DNA from: Delftia acidovorans
Lineage (GTDB): Bacteria; Pseudomonadota; Gammaproteobacteria; Burkholderiales; Burkholderiaceae_C
Assembly (NCBI GenBank): GCA_031286585.1
Contig: JAITUC010000046.1
Span: forward strand, 1 to 64,000
Length of the DNA stretch: 64,000 nucleotides
Direction of reading: 5' to 3'
Below are positions 35,786 through 44,521 of this stretch, piece after piece. Within the stretch, counting starts at the first letter, position 1, and the number at the start of each line of letters is the position of its first letter. A program made the position numbers and the translations under genes. The notes below the pieces were generated by a model. That model searched no databases. It had not been told where the DNA came from and saw only the letters and a list, made by a program, of their open reading frames with translations.

Positions 35786-37498
35786 TCAGTCCACCAGCGC
35801 CTGTATGGCCTGCAACTGCGCCGCCAGCCCGGGCCGCGCGGCTGGAAAAGTCTCCTCGAAGGCGGCGGTGCCTATCGTGAAACCCGCGGCGCCGCCGGCA
35901 AGCACGGCCGCGATGCGTTCGCTGCGATCAATGGAGCCGGCCACGACCACGGGTTTGTCCACCGCATCGCAGACCGCCTTGATCAGGGCCGGCACGTCGC
36001 CCCGGAACCGGTAGGCCAGCAGGTCCAGCCCATGAACGCCCTCCAGGCCCGCGATGCGGCGCGCGCTGGCCACGATGTCCTCGGCCGGCCCTGAAAGCAC
36101 GCTCGGATGCCCGCTGATCCTGCCGGGAAACGGATAGTAGGCAATGCCGCTGCCCCGCAGCACGGGCAGCACCCCCTCGGGGCGCGTGCCGCCCATGAGA
36201 ACGTCCACCCCGAGCTCGACCGCCGCGCGCGCCGATGCCACCTCGCTGGCCTCGTCCAGGCTGACGACTTCCAGATAGACCCTGGCACCGCCTGCGCGGA
36301 TGTCCCGGGCCAGCTCGCGCAGCTGGGGCAGGGGCAGGCCTATGTCCTTGAAGCCCACATGGCGCACGCCCTGGGCCAGCACTTCGCGCAGCCGCTCGCG
36401 CGCATCGGCAATGGTCTTGTCCTGCCGCGTGAGCATGAAGATGAAGTCCGGGCGCTGCGCCTGCCCGCAGGCGCCGGAGCGGCTCGCCCGCACCATGGCC
36501 GCCGCCTGGCGCAGCGCGCAGGCCAGGCTGGCATGGTCCGCACGGCCCGTGCCCGCGATGTCGAAGGCCGTGCCGTGGTCCACCGAGGTGCGCACGAAGG
36601 GCAGGCCCACGGTAATGTTCACGCCCTGCTCGACGCCCAGGTACTTCACGGGAATCAGCCCCTGGTCATGGTATTGGGCGACCACCACGTCGAACTCGCC
36701 CCGGCGTGCCCGCATGAAGACCGTGTCGCCCGGCCAGGGACCGTTGGCGTCTATGCCTTCGGCCCGGGCGGCCGCAATGGCGGGGATGATGACCGAGCGG
36801 TCCTCATCCCCGAACAGCCCGTTCTCGCCGGCATGCGGATTGAGGCCCGCCACGGCCACTCGGGGCCGGGCGATGCCGAACGCCCGGCAGGCCCGGTGCG
36901 CAAGGCGGATGGCACGCAGCTCGTTGTCCGGCGTGACGGCGGCAATGGCCTGCTGCAGCGGCACGTGGATGGAGACCAGCAGCACGCGCAGCTCGTCATT
37001 GGCGAGCATCATGGCGAAGTCGCGTGTGCCCGAGCGCTCGGCCAGCATCTCGGTATGGCCGGGGTGGGGGCAGCCCGCGGCGCGCAGCGCCTCCTTGTGG
37101 ATGGGGGCGGTCACCAGGCCTGCGACTTCGCCGGCCAGGGCCAGGTCGATGCCGCGCTGTATGTAGGCATGGCAGGCAGCCCCGGCGCGCGCATCGATGC
37201 GGCCCCAGGCCAGGTCCGCGGGCAGCCGGTCCCCGGTCTGGAGCACGAAGAGGGTGGCGGGCGGCACGGTGGCGGGAACCTGGGCCGGCGTATCGATGGC
37301 ATGGATGTGCAGGTGCACGCCCAGGATGTCGGCTGCCCGCTGCAGCCGCCCCGTGTCGCCGATGACGAAAAAGGGCGCGTGGGGCCGGGCAGGGTCCATG
37401 GCCAGCTTGACGATGATCTCGGGACCTATGCCCACGGGATCGCCCATGGTGATGGCCAGGGGTGCGGTGGCGATGGTGGGGGCTTCGTTCATGGTCAT
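35786..37498 (-). CDS. PdxA-type dehydrogenase fused to a TIM-barrel domain
   Basis: A 570-residue two-domain protein; ordinary PdxA is about 330. The PdxA part (about 10-345) has GDPVGIGPEI, the metal-ligand histidines in HPGHTEML and QYHDQGLIPVK, and GTAFDIAGTGRAD. It should oxidise and decarboxylate a 4-phospho-hydroxy acid, in vitamin B6 synthesis or, as for PdxA2, in sugar-acid catabolism. The second part (about 355-570) looks like a TIM barrel (VYLEVVSLDEASEVASARAAVELGVDVLMGG, PVVVAGSIDRSERIAAVLAGGAAGFTIGTA). Start uncertain (37498, 37492 or 37543). Divergent from a LysR gene, so a catabolic role is favoured. Confidence 0.8.
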   Translation of the reverse strand: MTMNEAPTIATAPLAITMGDPVGIGPEIIVKLAMDPARPHAPFFVIGDTGRLQRAADILGVHLHIHAIDTPAQVPATVPPATLFVLQTGDRLPADLAWGRIDARAGAACHAYIQRGIDLALAGEVAGLVTAPIHKEALRAAGCPHPGHTEMLAERSGTRDFAMMLANDELRVLLVSIHVPLQQAIAAVTPDNELRAIRLAHRACRAFGIARPRVAVAGLNPHAGENGLFGDEDRSVIIPAIAAARAEGIDANGPWPGDTVFMRARRGEFDVVVAQYHDQGLIPVKYLGVEQGVNITVGLPFVRTSVDHGTAFDIAGTGRADHASLACALRQAAAMVRASRSGACGQAQRPDFIFMLTRQDKTIADARERLREVLAQGVRHVGFKDIGLPLPQLRELARDIRAGGARVYLEVVSLDEASEVASARAAVELGVDVLMGGTRPEGVLPVLRGSGIAYYPFPGRISGHPSVLSGPAEDIVASARRIAGLEGVHGLDLLAYRFRGDVPALIKAVCDAVDKPVVVAGSIDRSERIAAVLAGGAAGFTIGTAAFEETFPAARPGLAAQLQAIQALVD

Positions 37499-37627
37499 TG
37501 CTGAAGGCTCAATCGATGGAGGTACTTTGCATGAAAATCGCAATGCGGAAAATCGATATGGATTCAGTATTCAGTTGATCAAAAGTCAATTGAAATCTCT
37601 CCCCACTCCCTTTCTCCGAGGTGTCCG

Positions 37628-38557
37628 ATGTGTCCGATGCCGCCCTCCAGTCCCATGGCACCACCCACCCATATGCCGCCGCTGTCCGCCCTGCGTGCCT
37701 TCGAGGCCACGGTGCGCCATGGCAGCGTTTCCAAGGCCGCGCGCGAGCTGCACCTGACCGATGGCGCCGTGAGCCGTGCCGTGCGCGACATGGAAGAGGC
37801 GCTGGGCTTTGCGCTGTTCCAGCGCAGCAACCGCAGCATCATTGCCACCCCCACGGCCCGTGTGCTGGCCGAGGAGGTGGCCCTGGCGCTGGAGCGCCTG
37901 CGCGGCGCGCTGGGCCGCGCGCGGCAGGCCGCCGGGCCGGACCGGCCGCTGGTGCTGTCCTGCGAGCCCACCTTTCTGATGCGCTGGCTGATTCCCCGCC
38001 TGAGCGCCTTGCAGGAAGCGATCGGCAAGCAGCGCGAGCTGCGCCTGGTGTCGGCCGGCGGCTCGGTGCCCTTTGCGCGTGAAGGCATCGACCTGGCCAT
38101 ACGCCGCGCGGATTTCGACATGGGCGCTGATGTGCTGGCCGAGCCCTTCCTGCAGGAGCGGGTGGGGCCCGTCTGCCGGCCGGCGCTGGCCAAGGAGCTG
38201 GCGCGCACCGGGCCGTTGGCCGGCGTGCTGCTGCACACGGCATCGCGGCCCGATGCTTGGCGGCATTGGAGCGAGTTGACGGGCGTGCCGCTGCGGGCCA
38301 GGCGCGAGGCCCGTTTCGAGCATTTCTACCTGAGCCTGCAGGCCGCCGTTGCCGGGGCGGGCATTGCCATCGGGCCGCTGGCGCTGGTGGCCGACGATCT
38401 GGCCAGCGGCACCCTGTGCGCGCCGCGCGGCTTTGTGGCCGACGGCTCGCACTACGTGCTCATGTCACCCAGGCCGGTGCATGACGAGGCCGGCTTCGCC
38501 CGGGTGCTGGAGTGGCTGCGCACGCAGACATTGCCGCTGGCGCAGGCCGGCCCCTGA
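37628..38557 (+). CDS. LysR-family regulator (GcvA-like)
   Basis: A 309-residue LTTR. The HTH (LSALRAFEATVRHGSVSKAARELHLTDGAVSRAVRDMEEALG) and the TFLMRWLIPRLS / IDLAIRR pattern of the effector domain match the GcvA subgroup. It is divergent from the PdxA-fusion gene and probably regulates it. The first ATG (37628) lies inside two 9-base GTGTCCGAT repeats; a later ATG at 37673 begins closer to the HTH and is an alternative start. Confidence 0.88.
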   Translation: MCPMPPSSPMAPPTHMPPLSALRAFEATVRHGSVSKAARELHLTDGAVSRAVRDMEEALGFALFQRSNRSIIATPTARVLAEEVALALERLRGALGRARQAAGPDRPLVLSCEPTFLMRWLIPRLSALQEAIGKQRELRLVSAGGSVPFAREGIDLAIRRADFDMGADVLAEPFLQERVGPVCRPALAKELARTGPLAGVLLHTASRPDAWRHWSELTGVPLRARREARFEHFYLSLQAAVAGAGIAIGPLALVADDLASGTLCAPRGFVADGSHYVLMSPRPVHDEAGFARVLEWLRTQTLPLAQAGP

Positions 38558-38574
38558 CTTCAGCCTGCCCGGCT

Positions 38575-39486
38575 TCACTGGTCGTGCTCCGACAGCTCCC
38601 TCCAGTGCGTGCGGGTGAATGCATAGACGGTTTCCAGCGCCGGTGACAGGGTGCGCGCGCCCATGCGCGCCATGGCGTAGCGGCCGCAGCGCCGGGGATC
38701 GGCGGGCAGGGGCACTTCGGCCATGGCGCCGCTGGCGCGCTCCTGCCGCGTGATGGACAGCACGCCGAACAGCAAGGTGTCCGTGGCCAGGGTCACGCTG
38801 CGCAGCAGTTCCAGGTTGTTGCAGTGCAGGGTGAACAGCTTGTCGGGTTCGGCGCCCTCGCCCCACAGCTCGGCCAGCTGGCGCGCCATGGCCGTGCTCA
38901 GCGTGGTGGTGGCCAGGGGGTAGCGGCGGATCTCGTCCATGCCCGGGTTCTGCAGCACGGGGTGGCCCGCGCGGCAGACCAGGCCTGCGGGCAGCTCGCC
39001 CAGCAGCTCCATGTCCACGTCATCGGCGGCGCGCAGCACATAGGCGTCGCCGACGATGGCGTCTATCGATTCATTGCGCAGCAGCTCCAGCAGGGCGCTG
39101 GTGGCGCCCATCTCGGTGCGCACCTTGATGCGCGGATGGGCCTGCGCCATGTGGATCAGAAAGGGCTTGAGCAGCAGCGCCGCAGGGGCCGGCGCCACGC
39201 CAATGGCCAGTGCGCCCTCCTGGCCGCCGCGCAGCAGCTCCAGGTCGCGGCGCAGCTGGGTTTCCTCCAGCCGCATGCGGCGTGCGCGCTCGGCCACCAG
39301 TTCCCCGAAGACCGTCAGCCGGGCACGCCGCGCTCCCCGGTCGAACAGCTGCGCCCGGAGCTCGTCCTCCAGCGCGCGGATGCTGCGGCTCAGCGCCGGC
39401 TGGGTCAGGTGCACGGCGCGCGCCGCGTCCGAAAAAGTGCCGTGCTCGACGATGGCCAGCAAGTGCCGCAGCTTCTGGGTATCCAT
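38575..39486 (-). CDS. LysR-family regulator
   Basis: A 303-residue LTTR starting MDTQKLRHLLAIVEHGTFSDAARAVHLTQPALSRSIRALE, with effector domain from about residue 90. Divergent from the symporter-amidohydrolase operon, so it is the likely regulator of that operon. It converges with the GcvA-like gene, with 17 bases between stops. The 142-base upstream gap is AT-rich. Confidence 0.92.
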   Translation of the reverse strand: MDTQKLRHLLAIVEHGTFSDAARAVHLTQPALSRSIRALEDELRAQLFDRGARRARLTVFGELVAERARRMRLEETQLRRDLELLRGGQEGALAIGVAPAPAALLLKPFLIHMAQAHPRIKVRTEMGATSALLELLRNESIDAIVGDAYVLRAADDVDMELLGELPAGLVCRAGHPVLQNPGMDEIRRYPLATTTLSTAMARQLAELWGEGAEPDKLFTLHCNNLELLRSVTLATDTLLFGVLSITRQERASGAMAEVPLPADPRRCGRYAMARMGARTLSPALETVYAFTRTHWRELSEHDQ

Positions 39487-39628
39487 GCGTAGTCCTCATG
39501 GTTTATTGGCAAATTTCTCATTTGAATTATATGTAGGCACTTCCTAAGATGGACGACATGGACATTGAAATGTCCTATAGAGCGGCCACAACCGCCAACT
39601 CTTTCATCGGAGCAAAAGGAGACAAACC

Positions 39629-39835
39629 ATGCTCAAGCTGTTCATCGGCATAGGCATCCCGTACATCGCGGTGATCGGCCTGCTTCCCTGGGTCGCGTCC
39701 GTCGATCGCCATCTGCTGGGCGTGCCCTTCATCTACCTGTGGATCTTCATGTGGTTCGTGCTGACCTCGCTGTGCATGCTCGTGTGCTGGCTGATGTTCG
39801 ACCGCCACGAAGCCGACGACGTGCAGTCGGCCTGA
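39629..39835 (+). CDS. Small DUF3311 membrane subunit
   Basis: A 68-residue protein with two membrane helices (LFIGIGIPYIAVIGLLPWVA and FIYLWIFMWFVLTSLCMLVCW). This type sits upstream of sodium:solute symporters and may be an accessory subunit. AAAGGAGA precedes the ATG. 13 bases before the symporter gene. Confidence 0.8.
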   Translation: MLKLFIGIGIPYIAVIGLLPWVASVDRHLLGVPFIYLWIFMWFVLTSLCMLVCWLMFDRHEADDVQSA

Positions 39836-39848
39836 AGGGAGCACCGCC

Positions 39849-41231
39849 ATGACCACCGCCGTCTTTCTGGGCTTCATCGCACTGTCCCTGTACCTGGCCA
39901 TCCGCTCGCGCACGGGCAAGGGTGCGCAAAGCGTGCATGACTTCTTCGTCGCCTCGCGCCAGTTCGGCGCCTACCTGGTGTTCTTCCTCGCCGCAGGCGA
40001 GATCTACAGCATCGGCACCATGGTCGGCTTTCCGGGCGGCATCTACGCCAAGGGGCCGACCTATGGCGTCTGGTTCCTGGGCTACATCCTGCTGGCCTAT
40101 CCGCTGGGCTACTTCCTCGGCCCCATGATCTGGAAGGCCGGCCTGCGCCACAACGCCATCACGCTGCCGGACCTGTTCAAGGGCCACTTCGGCAGCCGCG
40201 CGCTGGAGCTGATCGTGGCCGGCTCGGCCATCCTGTTCCTGCTGCCCTGGGGCCAGCTGCAGTTCACGGGGCTGGTGGCGGCGCTCAAGGGGCTGGGCTG
40301 GAACTTCCAGCCGCTGCACCTGCTGCTGATCTCGGCGGGCCTGGCCTTCACCTACATCGCCATCTCGGGCGTGCGTGCCTCGGCCTACATCGCCATCCTC
40401 AAGGACGTCCTCATGGTGGTGGCCATCATCGCCACGGGCGTGGCCGTGGGCTGGCATGCCGGGGTGGGCGATGTGTTCGCCGCCGCCAGCGCCAGGGTCA
40501 GCAACCACATGACCGATACGCAGCTGCGCTTTTCCATGAGCACCATGCTGTTCCAGGCGCTGGGCTTCTACATGATGCCGTTCGCCGTGCAGAACTTCTT
40601 CACGGCCAAGAGTTCGCACACCATCCGCCGCACCCAGATCGCCATGCCGCTGTACATGCTGATGTACCCGTTCCTGGTGCTGGCCTCGTACTACGCCATC
40701 AGCCAGAACCTGGAGCTGGCATCGCCCAACGAGGCCTTCTTCGCCGCCGCCGTGCGCCTGCTGCCCGACTGGCTGCTGGGACTGGTGGCCGCAGGCGCCG
40801 CGCTGTCGGGCCTGCTGGTGCTGGCGGGCATCTGCCTGGCCATCGGCCCCATCGTGGCGCGCAACCTGCTGCCCGGCCTGCCCGAGGCCAAGCAAAAGCA
40901 GGGCGCCAAGGTGGTGATCGTCATCTACCTGCTGCTGTCCATCGTGATGACGCTGCTCACGCCCAACCTGATGCTGACCCTGATCAACACCACCTACTAC
41001 GGCGTGACGCAGTTCTTCCCGGGAATGATGGCCATCCTGTTTGGCTGGCGCATCCGGCCCCTGGCCGTTGCCCTGGGCATCGTCTGCGGGCAGGCGCTGG
41101 CCATCGTGCTGTACCTGCAGCAGCCGGACTTCGGCGGCATCAACCTGGGCTTCATCAGCCTGGCGCTGAACCTGCTGGTCACGGCCATCGTCCACTGCCT
41201 GCCGGGTGCGGCACGCGTCAAGACCGCCTGA
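39849..41231 (+). CDS. Sodium:solute symporter (SSS family)
   Basis: A 460-residue, about 13-helix transporter driven by sodium. Family features: FFVASRQFGAYLVFFLAAGEIYS in the first helices, and the sodium-site region VLLVIS-like TYIAISGVRASAYIAILKD. Follows its small partner by 13 bases and precedes an amidohydrolase by 13 bases, so it probably imports the substrate of that enzyme. Substrate not identifiable. Confidence 0.9.
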   Translation: MTTAVFLGFIALSLYLAIRSRTGKGAQSVHDFFVASRQFGAYLVFFLAAGEIYSIGTMVGFPGGIYAKGPTYGVWFLGYILLAYPLGYFLGPMIWKAGLRHNAITLPDLFKGHFGSRALELIVAGSAILFLLPWGQLQFTGLVAALKGLGWNFQPLHLLLISAGLAFTYIAISGVRASAYIAILKDVLMVVAIIATGVAVGWHAGVGDVFAAASARVSNHMTDTQLRFSMSTMLFQALGFYMMPFAVQNFFTAKSSHTIRRTQIAMPLYMLMYPFLVLASYYAISQNLELASPNEAFFAAAVRLLPDWLLGLVAAGAALSGLLVLAGICLAIGPIVARNLLPGLPEAKQKQGAKVVIVIYLLLSIVMTLLTPNLMLTLINTTYYGVTQFFPGMMAILFGWRIRPLAVALGIVCGQALAIVLYLQQPDFGGINLGFISLALNLLVTAIVHCLPGAARVKTA

Positions 41232-41244
41232 GGAAAACATCCAC

Positions 41245-42909
41245 ATGAACCACGACACCGGCGAGCGCGTGCGCATCTTCGCGGCGCGCACCATCCTCAC
41301 CATGAACCCGGCCCAGCCGCAGGCCACCCATGTGGCCGTGCGGGGCGGCACGGTGCTGGCGGTGGGCGGGGAGGCCGACATGGCCGCCTGGCCCGATGCC
41401 GAACGCATCGACCATCTGCGCGGCAAGGTGCTCATGCCCGGCCTGATCGAGGCCCACAGCCACCTCATGGAAGGCGCCATGTGGGATGCGGTCTACCTGG
41501 GCTACTTTGACCGCCGCGATCCCGACGGGCGGCTGTGGCCCGGCCTGCGCACGCTGGATGCCGTGCTGGCCCGCCTGGCCGAGGCCGAGCGTGCCCTGCC
41601 AGACGCGCAGGCCACGCTGCTGGCCTGGGGGTTCGATCCCATCCTCTTCTGCAGCAGTCGGCTGTCGGTGCGCGAGCTGGACCGCGTCTCGCGCACGCGG
41701 CCCATCGTCATCCTGCATGCCAGCGTGCACCTGATGAATGTGAACTCGGCCATGCTGGCGCTGGCCGGCATCGACGAGGACACCGATATCGACGGCATCC
41801 ACAAGGACGCCGAGGGCCGGCCCACGGGCGAACTCCAGGAATTCGCCGCCATGTATCCGGTGCAGAAGGTGATTGGCAGCGCGCTGTCGCTGGCCGCTGC
41901 CGAGCAGCGCGAGGCCATCTGGAAGTTCGGCCGCGTGGCCCAGCTCGCGGGCGTGACCACGGCCACCGACCTGGTCAGCGATCTCTCGCCCCAGGGCCTG
42001 GCCGCGCTGCGCGAGGTGACGGGCGACGCGGCCTATCCGCTGCGCATCGTCCCGGCCTTTGCGCCGCAGCGCAACCCGGAAGGCGGCGTCGCGCGCGTGC
42101 ACGCGGCTGCGGCATCGTCGGCCAGCGACAAGCTGCATTTCGGCCCCATCAAGTTCATCGTGGACGGCTCCATCCAGGGCTTCACCGCGCGCCTGCGCGC
42201 TCCCGGCTATGCGGGCGGGCAGCCCAACGGCCTGTGGCTTATTCCCCCGTCGCAGCTGCCCGCGCTGTTCGAGCCCTTCCACCTCGCCGGTCTGCAGCTG
42301 CACATCCACACCAATGGCGACGAAGCCACCGAAGTGGTGCTGGATGTGATCGAGGACCTGCTGGCCAGGTACCCGCGCGCCGACCATCGCCACACCCTGC
42401 AGCACTGCCAGCTGGCCAGCAGCGCCCAGCTGCAGCGCGCCGCGCGCCTGGGGCTGTGCGTCAACTTCTTCTCCAACCATCTCTATTACTGGGGCGATGC
42501 CCATGCCGGGCAGACCGTGGGCATCGAGTGGGCGTCACGCATGAATGCGGCGGGCACGGCACGTCGCCTGGGCATGGACTTTTCCATGCACTCCGACGCG
42601 CCCATCACCCCCATCAATCCCTTGTTCACCGCCTGGTGCGCCGTGCAGCGCGAAACCGCGTCGGGCCGCGTGCTGGGCGAGGCCGAGCGCCTGTCGGTGG
42701 ACCATGCCCTGCACGCCATCACCATGGGCGCGGCGCGCACCCTCAAGCTGGAGCGGCGCGTGGGCAGCATCGAGCCAGGCAAGCTGGCGGACTTCGCCGT
42801 GCTGCAAGACGATCCCCGCGCGGTGGCGCCAGCGGCGCTCAAGGACGTGAAGGTCTGGGGCACCGTGCTGGGCGGCCGCATCTTCCCCGCGCCCGGTTCC
42901 ACGCCATGA
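41245..42909 (+). CDS. YtcJ-type metal-dependent amidohydrolase
   Basis: A 554-residue amidohydrolase of the amidohydrolase_3 group. Metal-binding features are GLIEAHSHLMEG (H-x-H), the mid-barrel HIHTNGDEA and HTLQHCQL, and MHSDAPITP. The C-terminal beta sandwich ends GKLADFAVLQDDP. It cleaves an amide or cyclic amide imported by the symporter. The stop overlaps the start of a CobW-type GTPase (ATGA), suggesting coupled synthesis of enzyme and metal chaperone. Confidence 0.9.
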   Translation: MNHDTGERVRIFAARTILTMNPAQPQATHVAVRGGTVLAVGGEADMAAWPDAERIDHLRGKVLMPGLIEAHSHLMEGAMWDAVYLGYFDRRDPDGRLWPGLRTLDAVLARLAEAERALPDAQATLLAWGFDPILFCSSRLSVRELDRVSRTRPIVILHASVHLMNVNSAMLALAGIDEDTDIDGIHKDAEGRPTGELQEFAAMYPVQKVIGSALSLAAAEQREAIWKFGRVAQLAGVTTATDLVSDLSPQGLAALREVTGDAAYPLRIVPAFAPQRNPEGGVARVHAAAASSASDKLHFGPIKFIVDGSIQGFTARLRAPGYAGGQPNGLWLIPPSQLPALFEPFHLAGLQLHIHTNGDEATEVVLDVIEDLLARYPRADHRHTLQHCQLASSAQLQRAARLGLCVNFFSNHLYYWGDAHAGQTVGIEWASRMNAAGTARRLGMDFSMHSDAPITPINPLFTAWCAVQRETASGRVLGEAERLSVDHALHAITMGAARTLKLERRVGSIEPGKLADFAVLQDDPRAVAPAALKDVKVWGTVLGGRIFPAPGSTP

Positions 42910-43949
42910 GCACGCCGGCCACCGCAGCGCAGCGGGCGCCCGTTCCCATGGTCGTCGTGGGCGGCTATCTGGGCGTGGGCAAGACCACGTTGCTCAACCG
43001 GCTGCTGGAGCGCGCCGATGGCTTGCGCGTGGCCGTGCTGGTCAACGACTTCGGCGAGATCAATATCGATGCCGCCCTGATCCGCACACGCAGCAGCGAC
43101 GTGCTGCAGCTGGAAAACGGCTGCATCTGCTGCTCCATCGGCGGGCGGCTGGCCGAGGCCCTGGCCGCCGTGGGCGCGCGGCCCGACCGCCCGGACCTGC
43201 TGGTCATCGAGGCCAGCGGCGTCTCCGATCCCGTGCGCATCGCCCAGGTCGGCATGCTCGACCCCGCGTTGCAGCTCAACGCCATCCTGGTGGCGGTGGA
43301 CGCCCAGGACCTCGATGGGCAACTGTGCGACCCGCTGGTCGGCGACATGGTCCGCCGCCAGATCGCCGGCGCGACGGCGCTGGTGCTGACCAAGGCCGAC
43401 CTGGCCAGCGCTGCGATGATCGGCAAGGCAAGGCAGCGTCTCGCCGAGATCGCCCCCCACACCATGGTGCTGACCGCACAGCGCGGCCAGATCCCCCTGG
43501 CCGTCTTCCTGGATGCCGTGCCCCTGCCACGCCACGCGCAGCGCCCGACGCGGCTGCTGGGTGCGCTTGCGGTTGAAGGTGGAGGTGGAGGTGGAGGTGG
43601 AGGTGGAGGTGGGGTCTGGAAGAGGGGCGTGGATGGCGCGGCAGCTCTCGCGGGTATGGCCGGCATCACCAGTTTCTCGTACACCACGCTCCGGCATTTC
43701 GACAAGCAGCGCCTCAGGCTGGCACTGCGCACCCTGCCTGTGCCCCTGCTGCGGGCCAAGGGCATCGTGCGGCTGCGCGGGCAGCAGCCTGCGCAGGAAA
43801 TCCATGTGGTGGGAGGCCGGCTGCGCGTGGCGGATCTGGGCGCGGCGCAGATTGCCGGGTCCGTTCTTGTCTTCATTGGCGGGTTTGATGACGGAGCTCG
43901 GGAACTTCTGCGCAAGCACCTGGACCGTGCACTGCTGGTGTCTGAGTAG
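42906..43949 (+). CDS. CobW/COG0523-type GTPase, candidate metallochaperone
   Basis: A 347-residue G3E GTPase. Walker A is GGYLGVGKTT (residues 19-28), the metal motif CICC lies at 73-76, and the base motif TKAD is near 162. The CobW C-terminal domain resumes after an unusual run of 12 glycines (225-236) coded by GGTGGA repeats. Such GTPases deliver zinc or cobalt to a client enzyme; the overlapping amidohydrolase is the likely client. Last gene of the operon. Confidence 0.88.
   Translation: MSTPATAAQRAPVPMVVVGGYLGVGKTTLLNRLLERADGLRVAVLVNDFGEINIDAALIRTRSSDVLQLENGCICCSIGGRLAEALAAVGARPDRPDLLVIEASGVSDPVRIAQVGMLDPALQLNAILVAVDAQDLDGQLCDPLVGDMVRRQIAGATALVLTKADLASAAMIGKARQRLAEIAPHTMVLTAQRGQIPLAVFLDAVPLPRHAQRPTRLLGALAVEGGGGGGGGGGGGVWKRGVDGAAALAGMAGITSFSYTTLRHFDKQRLRLALRTLPVPLLRAKGIVRLRGQQPAQEIHVVGGRLRVADLGAAQIAGSVLVFIGGFDDGARELLRKHLDRALLVSE
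43578..43613 (+). repeat. GGTGGA microsatellite inside the CobW-type gene
   Basis: Six hexamer units (five GGTGGA, one GGTGGG) code for 12 glycines at the interdomain linker. Slippage by whole units would keep frame and change only linker length. Confidence 0.9.
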
Positions 43950-44022
43950 CGCCTGGGCCTTTGCCAGTGGCCTTGCAAGCCCGTGAGGAATCCAGGGGTT
44001 TGTTGCAATTTCGATGCTGTTG

Positions 44023-44038
44023 ATGCTTCAAAAAGCAT
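44023..44038. promoter_or_regulatory. Short hairpin upstream of the flagellar locus
   Basis: ATGCTT (44023-44028) and AAGCAT (44033-44038) form a 6-bp stem in the AT-rich 294-base gap before fliQ. No clear sigma-54 or sigma-28 flagellar promoter was found. The locus promoter must lie in this gap. Confidence 0.35.
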
Positions 44039-44243
44039 AGCTGCTGAATCAAGCCGTTGCTGGATCTTTGCGCCCAGTTCGACCGACGGATCGAAACATA
44101 GAACTCCATTTCTCCTATCAGATCTGTCCTATTTTTCTATGTCTGCTGTGTTTTATGTTGTGTAAAAATGTAGAATTATTGAGAAATCCAATTGACCGCA
44201 GATCGTGATTGACCCTGTCCAAGACACACTGCAAGGCGAATGC

Positions 44244-44510
44244 ATGAGTGCTGACTTGGCGTTAAAAATGATGTCGGACCTGTTCTGGACGGGTCTGATC
44301 GTATGTCTCCCCATACTGGGATTGACCATGCTGACCGGACTGCTCATCAGCGTGATGCAGGTAGTCACGCAAATCCAGGAAATGTCGCTGACTTTCGTTC
44401 CAAAGCTGTTCGTGGCTGCCGTCGTGCTGATCGTTTGCGGCCCCTGGATGCTGAAGAAACTGGGGCAATTCGCAACCCAGCTCTGGACGCGCATTCCCGC
44501 GATGTTCTGA
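44244..44510 (+). CDS. fliQ: FliQ, flagellar export-gate subunit
   Basis: An 88-residue protein with two membrane helices, normal for FliQ. The conserved GLLISVMQVVTQIQEMSLTFVPK is present. ATG at 44244 follows AAGGCGA and gives the family length; a GTG 39 bases upstream is less likely. It opens the flagellar locus, separated from fliP, its usual left neighbour, by 20 kb. Confidence 0.92.
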   Translation: MSADLALKMMSDLFWTGLIVCLPILGLTMLTGLLISVMQVVTQIQEMSLTFVPKLFVAAVVLIVCGPWMLKKLGQFATQLWTRIPAMF

Positions 44511-44521
44511 ATCCCCACGAT

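Noticed and set aside
35396..36094. Plus-strand open frame with a hydrophobic segment and EVR repeats
   Set aside because: The EVR repeats are the translated 9-bp array and the frame continues antisense through the PdxA-fusion gene; no ribosome site supports it.
43950..44243. Sigma-54 or sigma-28 promoter before fliQ
   Set aside because: No TGGCAC-N5-TTGC or GCCGATAA-type box with correct spacing was found; only an AT-rich gap and a short hairpin.
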